Source of the DNA: Tulasnella sp. 424
Lineage: Eukaryota; Basidiomycota; Agaricomycetes; Cantharellales; Tulasnellaceae
Direction: 5' to 3'
DNA length: 64,000 nt
Assembly (NCBI GenBank): GCA_019633425.1
Contig: WSUB01000005.1
Span: forward strand, 372,001-436,000
Part shown: positions 13,259 through 25,316 of the stretch, piece by piece
Layout: each line of letters starts with the position of its first letter
Numbering within the stretch: position 1 is the stretch's first letter
Program-made: the position numbers and the translations under genes
The notes under the pieces: model-generated
What the model saw: the letters and a program-made list of their open reading frames with translations, nothing else
Databases searched by the model: none
Told to the model about the DNA's origin: nothing

Positions 13259-15187
13259 TCACCAATTCCAATCATCATCGGCATCAGCCGGTTCCATGGC
13301 CTTTTTAGCCTGCTGGGCCGTCGACGGTGTGGTGGCGGTGGCGGTCGTCGGACGAGTGGCTAGGGGCCCTCCACTAGGCAGAATGGGTTTACTGAGAGAT
13401 CCAAAGTTGGCCGAATCGTCATCATCTTCGTCTAAAAGGGAACGTGTCGTAGATGAAGACGGGGACGTCTTGACGGCGTTAAACGCTGGGGTCGTAAGGC
13501 GGGGCGAGTACATTGAGACCGGGCGTGGTTTACCCGATCGAGATGCGGCTCCGGGTGTGGTGATCTCAGATTTCGGAGATGGGCCATTCCCCGACGGCGT
13601 CGGTGAAAGGAGCACAGATGACAGGGACCCGAGGATGGAGCTAGACATGTCTGTGACGTCTGAAAGTAGAAGTGATGCCCGTTTTGCTTGCTTCTCGAGT
13701 CTGCGTTTATGTGAGACACCAAAAGAAAAAGAAGAAAAAAGGAAAAGTTTATTCGGCGTTCCAACTCAGTTGGCCGAAGCCTGGAATGAACGTACCCGCT
13801 TCCTTTCTGAATCTGTTCCCATTTCTTGTTAAGGCCAGGGATCCATGGAAGAGCAGCTCCACTCTTGTCGTGCTCTGGATCCAGGCCAAGGCTCTCCAGT
13901 TGAGTCGCAGCGTCGAACCGATCAACGTGACTACTTTCGCTCCTCCCCGGTGTCATAGTCACCTCCAATGACGACATAGAAGTCGACACCGAAGACAAAG
14001 ACGCTCGGGCCGAAGGTACCGTAGACGATGATGGCGAAGACGTGATTGATCCATTCGAACCCTTCGAATAAACATGACGTTTATGACCGCGGCTCGCATT
14101 GCTACTGAAGCCGCCGGCACGACCCACCATCGGCTTGACTCCGACAAGAACATCTGCGGGTGGGATCGGGGATTCCTCCAATGGCAGGGCAGAACTTGGA
14201 GGGGACGTCGAAACGCTTGATACAGACGAAGTCGACCTATCCCGTAGGGACGGCTTTGGCGCAGTCAGATTGGATGAACCATCATCCGCAAGGCCCAGGC
14301 CTCCCAAATATCTCCCAACTCCCATCAACGCCTCGACAACGACATCCCCGCTCGAAGTTCCTTGATGAGTTCCTTGCAGTGCTGAACCTGCTGCGGTTGC
14401 CGAGCTACCTGACGACGACGCCCGTTCCTTCGCCTTTGCCTTCGAAACGATACGTTCCCATTTCTTCTTTAACACCGCCAACTCCGCTTCGTGTTGCTCT
14501 AATTGGGTTCGTAGTTCGAGGCACTTGGACTCTTTCGCTGCGATGAAGCGTAGCAAATCGGCATGTCTGTCAAGGGAAGCGAAGAGAAGGTGCGAAGCAG
14601 GAACGGAACCGGAGGTCAACTAAACGCCGGCGGCCCGAACAAAATAAGAAAAAGTCTCACTTTTCCGTTAACGTCTGAGCCGGTTGCTTCGACTGTTCCG
14701 CGTTTGATCCAGATGGTCCCGGTCCATCGAAAAGAGACGACGTGTTGGAAGTGGTGGTGGACGTTGTTGCTGAGGATTGACCAAACGACTGGCCCGAATA
14801 ACCAGCATGGAAGGAACTTGGTCTGGCCCTCCGAGGTTCTTCCAACAGAGGCGCCGATCGCAATGGCGACCCATACGAAGAGGACGGCAACGACGCTTCT
14901 GATGATACCGTGTTATACGATATTGAGGACAGGCGTTTTGGTACTGGTCGTTTCGTTTGTCCGGTTGGCGTGCTATTCGTCGAATTAGACCGACTGAGGC
15001 CCTTTGACGAAGGGCTAGGCGGCAGAGGGAATCTTGAAGACGATGCGGATGAAGGTGAAGATAATGCGGATGCTTGGAGTTGTAGTGGCCTTGGTCCTGA
15101 CGAAAGTGTGAGAGGCTTGAGGCCGGATGCTTTGGAGCTGGTGCTGGGGTCGCCACGAGCGGGAGCTGCGACTGACGGGCTGCTCAT
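13259..15187 (-). CDS. DUF4048-like Ser/Thr-rich coiled-coil protein
   Basis: Exons 15187-14661, 14566-13796 and 13700-13259 encode 579 aa. Residues 1-175 are Ser/Pro-rich and probably disordered. A conserved charged helix follows directly across the first splice (LTEK joined to HADLLRFIAAKESK, then LRTQLEQHEAELAVLKKKW), which looks like a coiled coil. Later come a second Ser-rich stretch, a conserved LNKKWEQIQ patch and LEKQAKRASLLLSDV, and the protein ends DDDWNW. This order fits my memory of the fungal DUF4048 family, which has no assigned reaction. The DDDWNW tail resembles membrane-traffic proteins, but that is only a hint. The acceptor at 14567 is used because the nearer AG at 14620 gives an immediate stop. 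Confidence is high for the gene and moderate for the family name. Confidence 0.75.
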
Positions 15188-16203
15188 TGGAACTATATTA
15201 GCCTTGTTGGCTGCTCTATGTAGGATGTGGGTATAAGGATAGACTTGATAGACTTGGGTATAGTAAAGAGGAAAAAAGGCTGGCAGATCGTGTTGGGGTG
15301 TTGTTCTAGAGTGGCTGCTTAGTCCAGGTGCCAACGAAACAGGTTTGCGAAAAGGGGCGTTGAACAAACTCAGGCACGAATGACATGTTGGTTTTCGCTG
15401 CGGACGCCACAAATCTTATGTAATCATTAGTCGACGACTCTCTGAATATCGTTCTGTGGTACTCTCGACTTTGTCGCTTGAGCTGGAGCATCTCTAGACG
15501 ATCTTCCATTATCGTTCTTTAAAGCCAAAACGACAATAATCGCGGCTATCCTCCCTGCTCTGTTGAAGAGGTCACCGAGAGATAAATCTCGGGACGTACA
15601 TACATACCGATGCGGGGATAGACTTAGACTTGGATTCTGGATCGTATAAGGGGAGAGGTCCTGTATGAAAGTCGTTCATTTACCCAGTCGTCTGGTATGG
15701 CCAATTGAGACTTTGCTCTTGATGAAGACTCCGACGATCGCGAGTGCCTCGGTTGTCCAACCTCCTGCTGCCGCTTCCGCACGGCATGCAGGGGGCCAGG
15801 TCGCCTCTTCCCGCATCGGGGACTCATCCGGTGGGAGGCCTGATGTCCCCGAACCTAATTTTGGCGTTCAGAGGTGACAAGGAGCAAGGGGGATCGACAG
15901 TTCCCCGAGACCCTAAATTGGGGGACGATGATGAGAGGTTGCAAGGTCCACATTCAATCGAGCCGATTCCCCGTTCGTCCTGATCTCGACGCAGAGCGAA
16001 ATGAAATAAAAAAGGAGATGAGATGAAATGGAAATTCACTCGTTCGTGTAACTCCGTTACGATGGGTTTTGCCACACGAGACCAGTCTATTGCTTCTCCT
16101 TTTTATGGCAACTGGGCCGAAGATCGAACGAACAGCAAGAAAAAAAGAAGAATAGAGCTTTTCATCGCCGATGAGGAGAGGGTGAAGATCTAGGAGATTG
16201 GGT
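15188..16203. other. Intergenic, 1.0 kb
   Basis: This lies between the start of the DUF4048-like gene and the stop of the ATP synthase k gene, both on the minus strand. It must hold the promoter and 5' UTR of the former; the sense strand just upstream of 15187 is pyrimidine-rich. I see no further coding exon or RNA gene. Confidence 0.5.
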
Positions 16204-16832
16204 TTACTTGTGGTGGGCTTCTTCCTTCTCAGCTGCCTCGATGAATTGCCGGACGCTGAAGCGTGTTGTGGATTCGAAATGGAGGAACAGGTTCGCAAAA
16301 GGAAAGGGGCAGAAGTCCGACGATCAGCGCTCCGAGCTCGATTCTTGCCTCCCAAACCCAACACTCCGATGCCGTGTTTTGGGTCGCTTGGGCGGAAATA
16401 GAAAATAGGTAAACTCACAAATCTTGCTCATCCCTGGAAGAAGAAAAGATAACCATGCGGAGACGAAAGGGAAAGATATCGTCAGCAAATGCATTTTCTG
16501 GTGCGAGACGGCAGCGGAACGGCGTGTGAAACAAGGGTATTACGTCAACACGTACTTGGAAGCGTCCGGAACGACAATGGGTGCAGACGGGTTCGCTGGC
16601 GCTGCCTTCTTTCCGCTAGTAGATGCGTATGCCAAAAGCCCAGTGCTCAAGAGGGTTCCGAGGGCGAGGTATTCGCTCTTGATGGCACGGCCTGCAATTA
16701 CGCTGTTTGAGATGTGAACATGGACCGTTTCGAGCAATGTCGGAGCAGGAAAATTCGGGCGAGAAGGGAAAATTCGGTCAGCCTTCAAAGATGGAAAGCA
16801 ATCAAGAAAGGAAAAGACACCCACTAAGACAT
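16204..16832 (-). CDS. ATP19: Mitochondrial ATP synthase subunit k (Atp19-like)
   Basis: Four small exons (16832-16825, 16702-16556, 16433-16419, 16255-16204) encode 73 aa. The protein has MSYVIAGRAIKSEYLALGTL at the N-terminus, one membrane helix (about 13-30), the short TSGKKAAP stretch, and a charged tail ending FIEAAEKEEAHHK. The SEYLALGT helix start and the TSG after the helix are typical of the F1Fo ATP synthase subunit k/DAPIT family, which sits in the inner membrane at the enzyme dimer interface. The first coding exon is only 8 nt (ATGTCTTA) and the third only 15 nt. The first exon is inferred from phase and family N-terminus: the ATG nearer to exon 2 (16721-16719) is out of frame. 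The 73-aa length fits the family. Confidence 0.82.
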
Positions 16833-19372
16833 ATTTGAAACGGTACGGCGGTCGTGTAGGAAGGGTAAGAGAAAGAGCTTTTGGGAGAGAGAGGGAAGGT
16901 AGAGTGGGTGCGAAATTTCGTTTGCAACTGCTGAGTGTGCGTCTCCGAAAGACGCCGAGATGTTTGGATTTTCGACGCGGAGGTTTTACCTCACCCTCCC
17001 TCCCCTCCTCCACGATAACGCGGGCTAATCGGTGGGCTCTACTGCGGAAATTACTTATATGCACTCTTCTTTGGGTGAATTTTGGAGAGAGACAAGTGAA
17101 GTGATGAGAGACCTCAAGTCCTCGCTACGGACTAATTGCAATAAGCATGTCTCGCGAACTGCTTTTCCCCAGAGAGTGGCAGGCGAATTGGCTGAGCGAA
17201 GTGTTGCTAGAAACTTGCAGATAGAATGATTGCAGACCTGAACAGGCATGTGTGACTCACTAATTTGTCTCATTTTCTCTGATCGTGTCAAGCCTTTTGG
17301 TCGGGGTGCAGCGTTCTGTTAGCATGGAGAAGCAACCTTGGAATACCAAATCGGACACAAGCACTGCACCTTGCAAGCTTAACTGCGACGGGGATGGCTT
17401 GCACGAAGCCGACCGTGCATCGAGCAACTGGCAAGCAGTTCAGCGCCCACAGCTGCGAATTGCCATACGGCGTGTTGCTAAATTGCTGAAACGGGGCGAA
17501 CGCGATGTTTAGCCCATCAGATGACGTATTTTGAGACCATCCCGTCGTCTGACAGTTCGCCTCAAGAAGTTTCATTGGAACAAGTGACAAGGAGGCCAAC
17601 CGTACGGAGCTTCGCCACGAGTTCGGGGACGAAACACAAGCTGAGTTTTTAGTGTCATCACGGACTTTCTACGCAGACGTTGGGTTTTCGGGCGGGTTTT
17701 GCGGGTGCGTGAAGGAGGGTGGATTTCACGGCGTTTCCACTAACCCTGATCGCCAGCCAGGTTTGATTGGTCGAAGCGGCACCGTTCCATGGCAATCCAC
17801 ACTTTGGAGGCAATGAGTTTCCTGCCCAGTGTGCGACCCCATACGCGGTAGATTAGTTCCACTTCGCCGTGTCACAAGTCAACCCCCCAACCAGAACCGG
17901 AATGGAAAAAAATATAAAATAAAATTTTCGTTGATTTTCAAAACCCAAATCCAAAGCCTCACCCCGATCATCACCTGCTCCAAGATAACGAGGAGAACGG
18001 GAGGATCACCGGCTTCATGGTTGATCAACGGCCGTCTCCGTGCCGTCCAAATCGGTCCATCCAGCGGGACCTTCTTACCGCGTCGGTTGACATTTTAGGA
18101 AGAACGAACGTGAGGCTGCGGGAAGTGTGTGGCAATTGACAGGATAAATTGCCAAAAGAGGCGCCTTCGAAGATTGATGACGGACGACGCGCTTCTCCGT
18201 TTGGTGGGATGCCGGTGCAACAGAACGGGAAACGCGGCTGGACTCCCGAGGCTGGAGGCTGGGTGTGTACGTCCAGGGACCTGAGGGCGGACGGGATGGG
18301 GTAACAGGCCTTTGGAAGAGAGCATGACCCACGGATCTGGAGCTCGAAAACGAAACGCCTTCCTCCCCTTAGTACAGGATCCGAGTCCCGGAAAAGCGCA
18401 TCATTGTGGCTTGCCCGCAAGAAGAAGTTCGCAAGGGATATCGAAAAAAAAACAACAAGGAAAATAAAAAGAATTAAAATTTTCGTTGTTGAGACCCACG
18501 CAGGGCAGAGAGGGGAAAAAAGAAACGCCAAACGCCCCGGTGCGAGCACCGATCTCTCCACTTTGGAAACGGAAATCTATCACCAAGACGATTTGGACCG
18601 CAGCACATTGCAATAATGGGCTTCATGACGGTGATGACGTGAGCATGGTTTCAGCACAAGCAGCTTAGACCATATTTGGAAGACGGCGCGGGATTGAGGG
18701 ACGGAGAGGGCGGGATCAAAAAACGGCTAGTCGGGAAGGGGCGGAGTCGGGGCGGCAAGACTAAAACAGGCCTAAACGTTACTAGCGTTTAGCGTAACGA
18801 GGAAAAAAAATTAATGGCCAACCAATGAGCGCTGATTTGCCCGACTTGGGTTTTGATGGATGGCGCGGATTGACAAAAGTTGCGATCGGCGACAGGGGGA
18901 CGGCGACTACTCTAATTGGTTCCAGCTAGTACTGTAGGGTCGTCGGGAAGTGTACCGAAAAATACCTAATAATAATAAAAAGACGATGGGGGGTTGTATT
19001 TTATTTTATTTTATTATTATGTGAGGGTATATGGGGGCTCGAGAAGGGTCAAGGAGGGAGTAAAGTCAAGTGAAAGGGCTGGGAGGGGGAAAAGCCGAAT
19101 CGCCGTCCAAAATCACTCGTGTCGCGTGGTTTGGACGTTCCGTAGAGGGTGGAATAAACAAGACCACACAATCTCATTCCGGTATTCTGGATCTGCGGCT
19201 TGCCAGTTTCTCCCAACCCAAATGGCCGCTACCAAACCAAACGCCTACTTAATCCTCGCTCTCTCCGGCTCTCCCCTCCCTTCGAATCGACCGCCTCATG
19301 CGATTTCCATCCACTCGCAATTTCCCTCCATTTAACTCGCAATAACCTTCCGTCTCATCTCACATCACTCCA
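16833..19372. other. Divergent intergenic region, 2.5 kb
   Basis: This separates the ATP synthase k gene (minus) from the F-box-like gene (plus). Short frames, such as one at 18025-18561 on the minus strand, have no family pattern or splice partners. Near 19000-19018 there is a TTTTA-repeated AT-rich patch about 360 bp upstream of the F-box gene start, possibly part of its promoter. Nothing else is supported. Confidence 0.5.
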
Positions 19373-21997
19373 ATGTACACCGCTTCCCTCGACACCCTCC
19401 CGACAGACGTCCTCACCATCATCGCCGCCGACCTCGCCACTCATCATCCAAGAGGTCCCCCAGCAACCGTATACTCCAGTCTCCTCGCTACCTCACGTAC
19501 CATCTCTGCCACGCTTTCTCCTCACCTCTCAAGCCTCGTTTTTCAAATTCAGTTCGACGTCAAAGCAATCAAACGTCGTTTATCCGGCCGCGTCACCCCA
19601 ACCGCACTTCACCACGAACTTCAACGTCGATGGACCTCTCTCAAACGTATTCGTTGGGCTGCCAGTGCTGGTCCCTCTGTCTGGGGTGAGCGCTACGACC
19701 TCGGATCCATCGTCCAAGACATGTGGGTCGCGTACGTTTGTCTAATCGAGAACGACGGCAAGAACTGGGAACAACTCGTCGGATGGGCAATGCTACCAGC
19801 TTACATTCAAGCATATGCTCAATGGGACCTCGAACCTGCTTCAAATGGTGACGAGTTACCCGAGGAGACAGAAGTTCGAAGTCTCGGCCTTTGGCTGTTG
19901 TGGTTTCTTTCAGATCATCGTGAGTGTAGAAACCTTTTTTTCCTGTTCCTCTCCCCCCCCCCCCCCATTGACACCGTCCCATGCGTCACTTACGCGACCT
20001 TTGCTAACCTTTTGACTTCCGGTCTCTAGGTAATTCAATACGTGAGATCGACCGTTATCCTCACCTTCAGAAGCCATTCACCGCATTTGCGTTGGCGTCG
20101 TATGCGGTAAGTGATTGTCATTAGGCCCCTGTTTTCCGCGACCCGACCCCTGACCGTTCCTTACCACCTTGTCTTTCCCCGTTCTCCTCGGCCTCGCGCA
20201 AATGTCTGCATTTGCATTCATCCAGTACTCAAACGCTCACCAGCCATGGCACGTTTTCGCTCCTCGTTCTTTGGCTCATCCGACCGATTCGGAGCTCGAA
20301 TCCACCAACCTCGACGATCTCCTTCCCATTCGACCACGTCCTCTCACACCTCGCCCTCGAGTACAAGACGCCTCCACCGCTTTTCAATATTACATGGCTT
20401 CGCCACTTCGAATCGCACCACCGTTAGCCTTCGAGGCTGCCCTTCACCTCTTCTTCACCCGCATGTTTCCTGTGTACGAGGCCCGGTCTACAGGTTTGCC
20501 TGTGAATTCTGCCGTATCCGAACCTGGAGTACCTGTAAGGCCAGTTTGGGATTCAACTAGGTACGATGCCGACTGGGCTCGCCTCACGGCTTCCTGGTCT
20601 TCGAATTCGGCCTCCATCCGGTCAATGCCCGCACCAAGCTTCGCATACGTTCCAGGCTCATTAACCGGTATATTTGAGGGCACATTTCTGGTGAGTGGCT
20701 TTTAATTTTTCCTTTGCCTCTAATGGCATCTTACAAAGAAAACACGTGAACTGATCGAAGTGGCTCTTTTCGTGTGGCAAAAACCTTCTTTTCGTTGGGG
20801 AACTCGTTCTTTAACCACCATCCCGCGCCGCCCCCCTCCACTCTCGCACATGCCACTTGTCTCTCGTTGCGTTCATCTCGCTTCTTCTTGTTCCACTCTT
20901 CTTCTCCACGTCTTCCCCTCAACCGCGCGTAGCTACCGGATTTCGACACCTTCCGGAAACTCTCGGCTGGCACCGACGCTCCTATGCCGATATACGACAA
21001 GGCGTTCATCCTGGCTCACACCCAAGCTTGGACACTTAAGGAAAGCTATTGCCCGGCCGTGCCGAAAGACCAACCGCATCCGAACGAAGCCGCTCTTACA
21101 GCCTGGAACCGGTCCGTGTCAACTGATCCAAGGAGGAAGATGGTGACCTCAACTCAACCATTCCGACCTGGGCCAGCACTCCGCGCGCATTTACCGGAAA
21201 AACTTAAGTTGGAGCGGATCCCCGACGGATTGTTGGCCACGACGTCCGAGAACGATGTCGAGAAAACTGTTCTGTACAGGTGAGCCTTAACCTTGAACGA
21301 TATCTCTTAATCATCGATGTCCGGGGTGGCCCAGTCCCTTTGCTGCGCGAACCGAAATCTAATCCTCTTTGCGCTAATCCCATGCGCCCCAATCTTCATC
21401 GCCACATCGTTTAACCTCGCCGTCTCCTCTTCTTTCTCCCTTGTCCTTTCTAATCCATCCCCGAATTTTGCTCACACTTGCCTTTTTCAGAACCTGGCAA
21501 ACTTCCTTCAACTCCGATTATGCCGTGGAGCTTGATGACGACTCTGACGAATATATCGAGATTATCGTAACAGGCGAAGTGAGTCTTTTTGCTTCTTTCG
21601 TATTGCACCCTTTCCGTTTTTTTCTTTTTTATCGGCGGTGCTTGAGCGAAGGTAGCCGGAGATAGCCGAAGCATTCAGGCCTGTTTGGTGCACGAGTCGT
21701 GGTGACACTCACTTACTCTCCTGTTTCCTGTTTGGGTAACTGTAGGCCATTGAACCTTTCCAAGGTCTCCAGATGCCGACTATGATGCACTCGGGCTCCA
21801 CACTTCGCGGTACCGTTCGTCGCAGGGATGGCCTGATCACCATGTGGGCCCTTCCGAGAGACGCCCAGAGCGGGGAGTGGCTTTACATTGGTCACCTCAC
21901 TGATGACGGCAATACCTGGATCGGGCGTTGGCGGTCACTGCAGGAGGACGCGAGGAGCTTGGTGTGGGAGGGAGTGTTTCGCATGCAACGGAGGTAA
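19373..21997 (+). CDS. F-box-like protein, paralogue B (complete)
   Basis: Exons 19373-19919, 20030-20106, 20226-20690, 20933-21279, 21491-21578 and 21746-21997 encode 591 aa. The N-terminus (LDTLPTDVLTIIAADLA) is F-box-like. The middle and C-terminal parts (DADWARL, SFAYVPGSLTG, then a beta-rich stretch with GEWLYIG and GNTWIGRW) recall the domain after the F-box in many basidiomycete F-box proteins. These are thought to select substrates for SCF ubiquitin ligases; no substrate can be named. It is the paralogue of the gene at 11-1543. Intron 3 (20691-20932, 242 nt) is much longer than the rest and ends in a long pyrimidine tract; a small exon inside it cannot be excluded. Intron 1 carries a run of 14 C. 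Confidence 0.8.
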
Positions 21998-23181
21998 TCC
22001 GTCCCATGCACTTCGACATCCTCTCCCTCTCTCTCGTCCATGCCCGCTGTCGTGGTATGAGACTTTGCGTCTCGTCTTAGTCTCAAGCTCACGTATGCCC
22101 GCGGGTCCGACAAACGTCACTCCTCGCTCCCGTCCCCTTGCTCGACCCACCACCACCACTTACTTCGCCCCTCAACTTACACTTTCCCCCGTTCGTCGCT
22201 CTTATCCGGCACTCCTTTCCATTGGATTGCCGACGCTCGGCGACCAGCGGTCTCGTCGCTATGTGGCGGACCCTCGACCTCGGAGCGGTCTTCTCTGTGA
22301 TCATCCGTATCGGCGGCTAGCCGTTGCCTCAAACGATAACATCCACCTTCTCGTCCGACGGCGGAAATTCGACTGGTCTCCTACCCTCAAAAACCCTCCA
22401 GTTCCACCCTTCGCATCTGCATATCTGCCGTCACACCCCATCGACAATACACGCATCTTCCTTTTGTATCTTATCTCTCTGTCTTGGTTTCCTTTGACGT
22501 TCCGGTCCTCGTTTTGAATTTTCCTCCACCTCTCTAGACTCCACCCCATTCCCCACTCCTCCTTGCACAGTATTAAGTCTCTGAAAGCTTCGCTCTCAGA
22601 GCAAAATGGACCCTCTTCTTGGTTATACTTGCATGTCAGCCCTCGAAATTCGGCATTGTATCTGTAGGACGATCCTCGCTTCTTGTCTACCCTAATGCCT
22701 CCCGTCAACCCTTAATTATCCTCGACCCGACTTGGTTCTCTTCATTTTATCTCATCGTATATATAAAATATATCTCTTGTGATATTTTACTCCATGCGGT
22801 AAAGATCGTCGATGTTTCATTATGGGTGATGCGGCGGGCCGACGTCTGATCGATCCGCGAGCAGCGATCCAGCCGATGCGCGCGAACGTCATTGGCGATG
22901 ACGCCGCTCCCTTAGGAAGGACCTCGAGATTAAATGAAATCGGACAACACGCGGGCCTAGCTGGACAACACAGTAAACGACTAATTGCAGGTCCATACAT
23001 AAATGAGGGAGAAAAGGGCACTACATGAGGCGATTATCTAAACCAGGAAAAATTCAAGGTATATGGGTAACTTCATATTCTAATCATTGTCGTGGCTTCC
23101 AAGCTCGTCTTCGCGATCACCTCGTTCTTTGCGCAACATGCTCTAGAGCGGCGGAAAACCGCCACACCAATGAACGACCAA
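21998..23181. other. Intergenic between convergent genes, 1.2 kb
   Basis: This holds the 3' end of the F-box-like gene (plus) and that of the kinase-like gene (minus). The first 500 bases are strongly C/T-rich on the plus strand. An AT-rich patch with several TATATA-like runs sits near 22745-22800. No coding exon or RNA gene is recognised. Confidence 0.45.
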
Positions 23182-25316
23182 TTAGAAGGCAGCGGGATAC
23201 TCGGTGTCCTGCTCGTCCTCTGATGGATCAGCCTCCGGAATCCAGCCTTTCCTCAGCACCCTCTCCGAGCCAACCACGTCGAGGATCCTCTGGACCGAAG
23301 GCCGCTCGGCGGCGGGTTTCCAGCATTGAACAAAGAGCGCCCAGATGGGGTCCGTGATGTCCGGGGCTTGATAGTCGGCACGCTCGGGCCGCACCTTGCG
23401 AAGAGTGATGCTGACAACGAGCTGACCCATGGCTTTGATCTTGTAGAATGGGATTTCTGGTGGTCAGGGGCGGAAATAGTACCGAGGTCAGAAGCCAAAA
23501 GGAAAAAACTCCCTCGGACGGACATGAGGAGACCGTTACTTACGAAGCGACAGGATCTGCAGAGCAGTCATACCCCAGGAATACACATCGGATTGATCCG
23601 TCATGAGCTCCTGGTTGTGTGCTTCGGGTGACATCCAGCGCAGCGAGGCTGAGGGGCCGTTACTTTGTGTAAACATAGCTCCACCATCGAGCACCTTGCT
23701 CAAACTAAAATCGGAGAGAACCGCGTTGCCATTAAGGGTGACGAGTACGTTGGAACCTTGAAGGCCGCCGTGCATGATGTTGACGCTGTGGAGGTACTCG
23801 AGACCTTTCGCGACGTCGTAGATCTAGGTTTGGGACCAGGTTCGTCAGAATCTTGCCGCCGGCGGACGAAACATAAGGTACATACTATCCGGAGTCGATC
23901 GGCTTTGGGCTTGGCTTTGCAGTACGTAACGGCATCGCGATGCTTTTATGGCAGATAGTCAGGGTCAGATCGATCGAGTCCATTGCATTGCGCTCAGCTG
24001 TCGTACCTTCATCCATGGGCTCACGAAATAAGTTGGTGGGTTGGGACCTTTATCCAACGTGCACACTCCATAGAGTCTCAGAATATTGGGGTGGCGCATG
24101 GACATCCACAAGTCGATTTGGCGGTTCACTCGCTGCGAGCATGTACAAGGTCAGCAAGATGCCAGTCATATCAAAATCCCCTGCGCTCGGCGACTCACAT
24201 CCGTGTCCTTCTTTCTCGGATTCACTCCTCGGAACACTTTCAGAGCGACGGAGTAATCTCCAAGCCACACTCCCTTCCAAATGTCGTACATGGAACCAGC
24301 GTGGGCTGGTCGACTGCCGATCTTCTGGACTTCACCTTCAATCTCCCGCTTTGGCAAGACTGGTTCGTCTTTCTTCTCGTTACGCAAAGCGAACAACTCA
24401 TCTCGAACTTTGCTAAGCTGGGAGCCATCTGGGTCCTCTCGGCTATAAGGCCTGTAATTGGCGAAGTACTTGCAGCGGCAAAAGTAGACAGGTCAATCTG
24501 ACGATCGCAACCCCAAAATACAACCGTTGGCCATACCTGTTGCATTTGATCCATCTTCTGCCCCAGGGCGGCGATGTCGTTGGTAATGTTCATAAGCATA
24601 GCCCGGTCGGCTTCACCCGCAGCGTCGAATCGCTGATTCCAGTATTCTTGATTGAGTGATTGTTGCAGCTGTAAACCCGGGTTAGCGCGTTACAAAGAAG
24701 CGGTCCTGGGACATGAATCCAGAAGGCTCACGCTAAGCATGGAGAGGGCCTCAGCGAGGTCCGAACGATATTTGCGGATCCCAGCCAAAATCTCGTCATT
24801 CTTCAAGAAAGCCATTGCATTTCCGTAATTGGCCCAGAGATCAATGTTCTTGGAGACCTCGGACAGAGTACTGGATGTAAATCAAATTAGCAGTCTTTAC
24901 TCCGGTGCAACCTCTGAGTCGGCACATACTTTTTCAGTGCATTGAGTGGCTTCTCGAGATTGGAATTCGGCACTTTCAGCGCGTGTTCGTTGATGACCAT
25001 AACGACATTGGCACCGTATTCGCAGAGTTCGCGGACTTCTGACCTGGGAAGGGCAGGGCGGATGTTAGCTCGCGTCGTTCGCCCAATGAGCGCTAATCTA
25101 AGGAACTGACTTGCGTAGTTTAACGCGCTCCCATCGTCGGTAGCACTAAGTCGATCATATACTATCAGACGTGCGATTGCTTAGGGTGAGCAGGATCGTC
25201 CATACCTCTTGAGCAAGGATAGCTACAGCAGCGATTCCCGGGACCGGGGAGAGTGAAATGAGGATTTGCATTGCTTGGAAAACATTTTGGCTCGTTGATT
25301 GAGAGGGGTCGGACAT
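23182..25316 (-). CDS. MLKL-like protein: N-terminal helical bundle plus TKL pseudokinase
   Basis: Ten exons (25316-25206, 25145-25111, 25043-24930, 24870-24732, 24668-24537, 24468-24199, 24132-24007, 23942-23886, 23823-23544, 23456-23182) encode 512 aa. Residues 1-190 are helical, starting with a hydrophobic stretch containing SPVPGIAAVAIL, like the N-terminal four-helix domain of MLKL-type fungal kinases. Residues 230-490 are a tyrosine-kinase-like fold: VALK (Lys254), HPNILRLYGV, DAVTYC, GLEYLH, RWMSPE, SDVYSWG and CW..ERPSV. Key residues differ: HRD is HGG (Gly348 for the catalytic Asp), DFG is DFS (366-368), and the helix C Glu seems to be Gln272. The metal-binding Asn353 and Asp366 remain. 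The frame is intact, so this is a likely pseudokinase, not a pseudogene. A role in cell-death or self/non-self signalling is inference from MLKL. Confidence 0.83.

Noticed and set aside
14567..14620. Extra N-terminal exon segment of the DUF4048-like gene starting after the TAG at 14620
   Set aside because: Joining there gives an immediate stop in phase; using the AG at 14567 joins conserved LTEK to HADLLRF.
18025..18561. 178-codon minus-strand frame with a hydrophobic segment
   Set aside because: It has no family resemblance, overlaps other equally open frames, and lacks splice continuation; likely chance.
23544..23823. Kinase gene considered a pseudogene because catalytic residues are lost
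   Set aside because: All ten exons stay in frame with good splice sites and the fold-defining residues are kept, so an intact pseudokinase is more likely.
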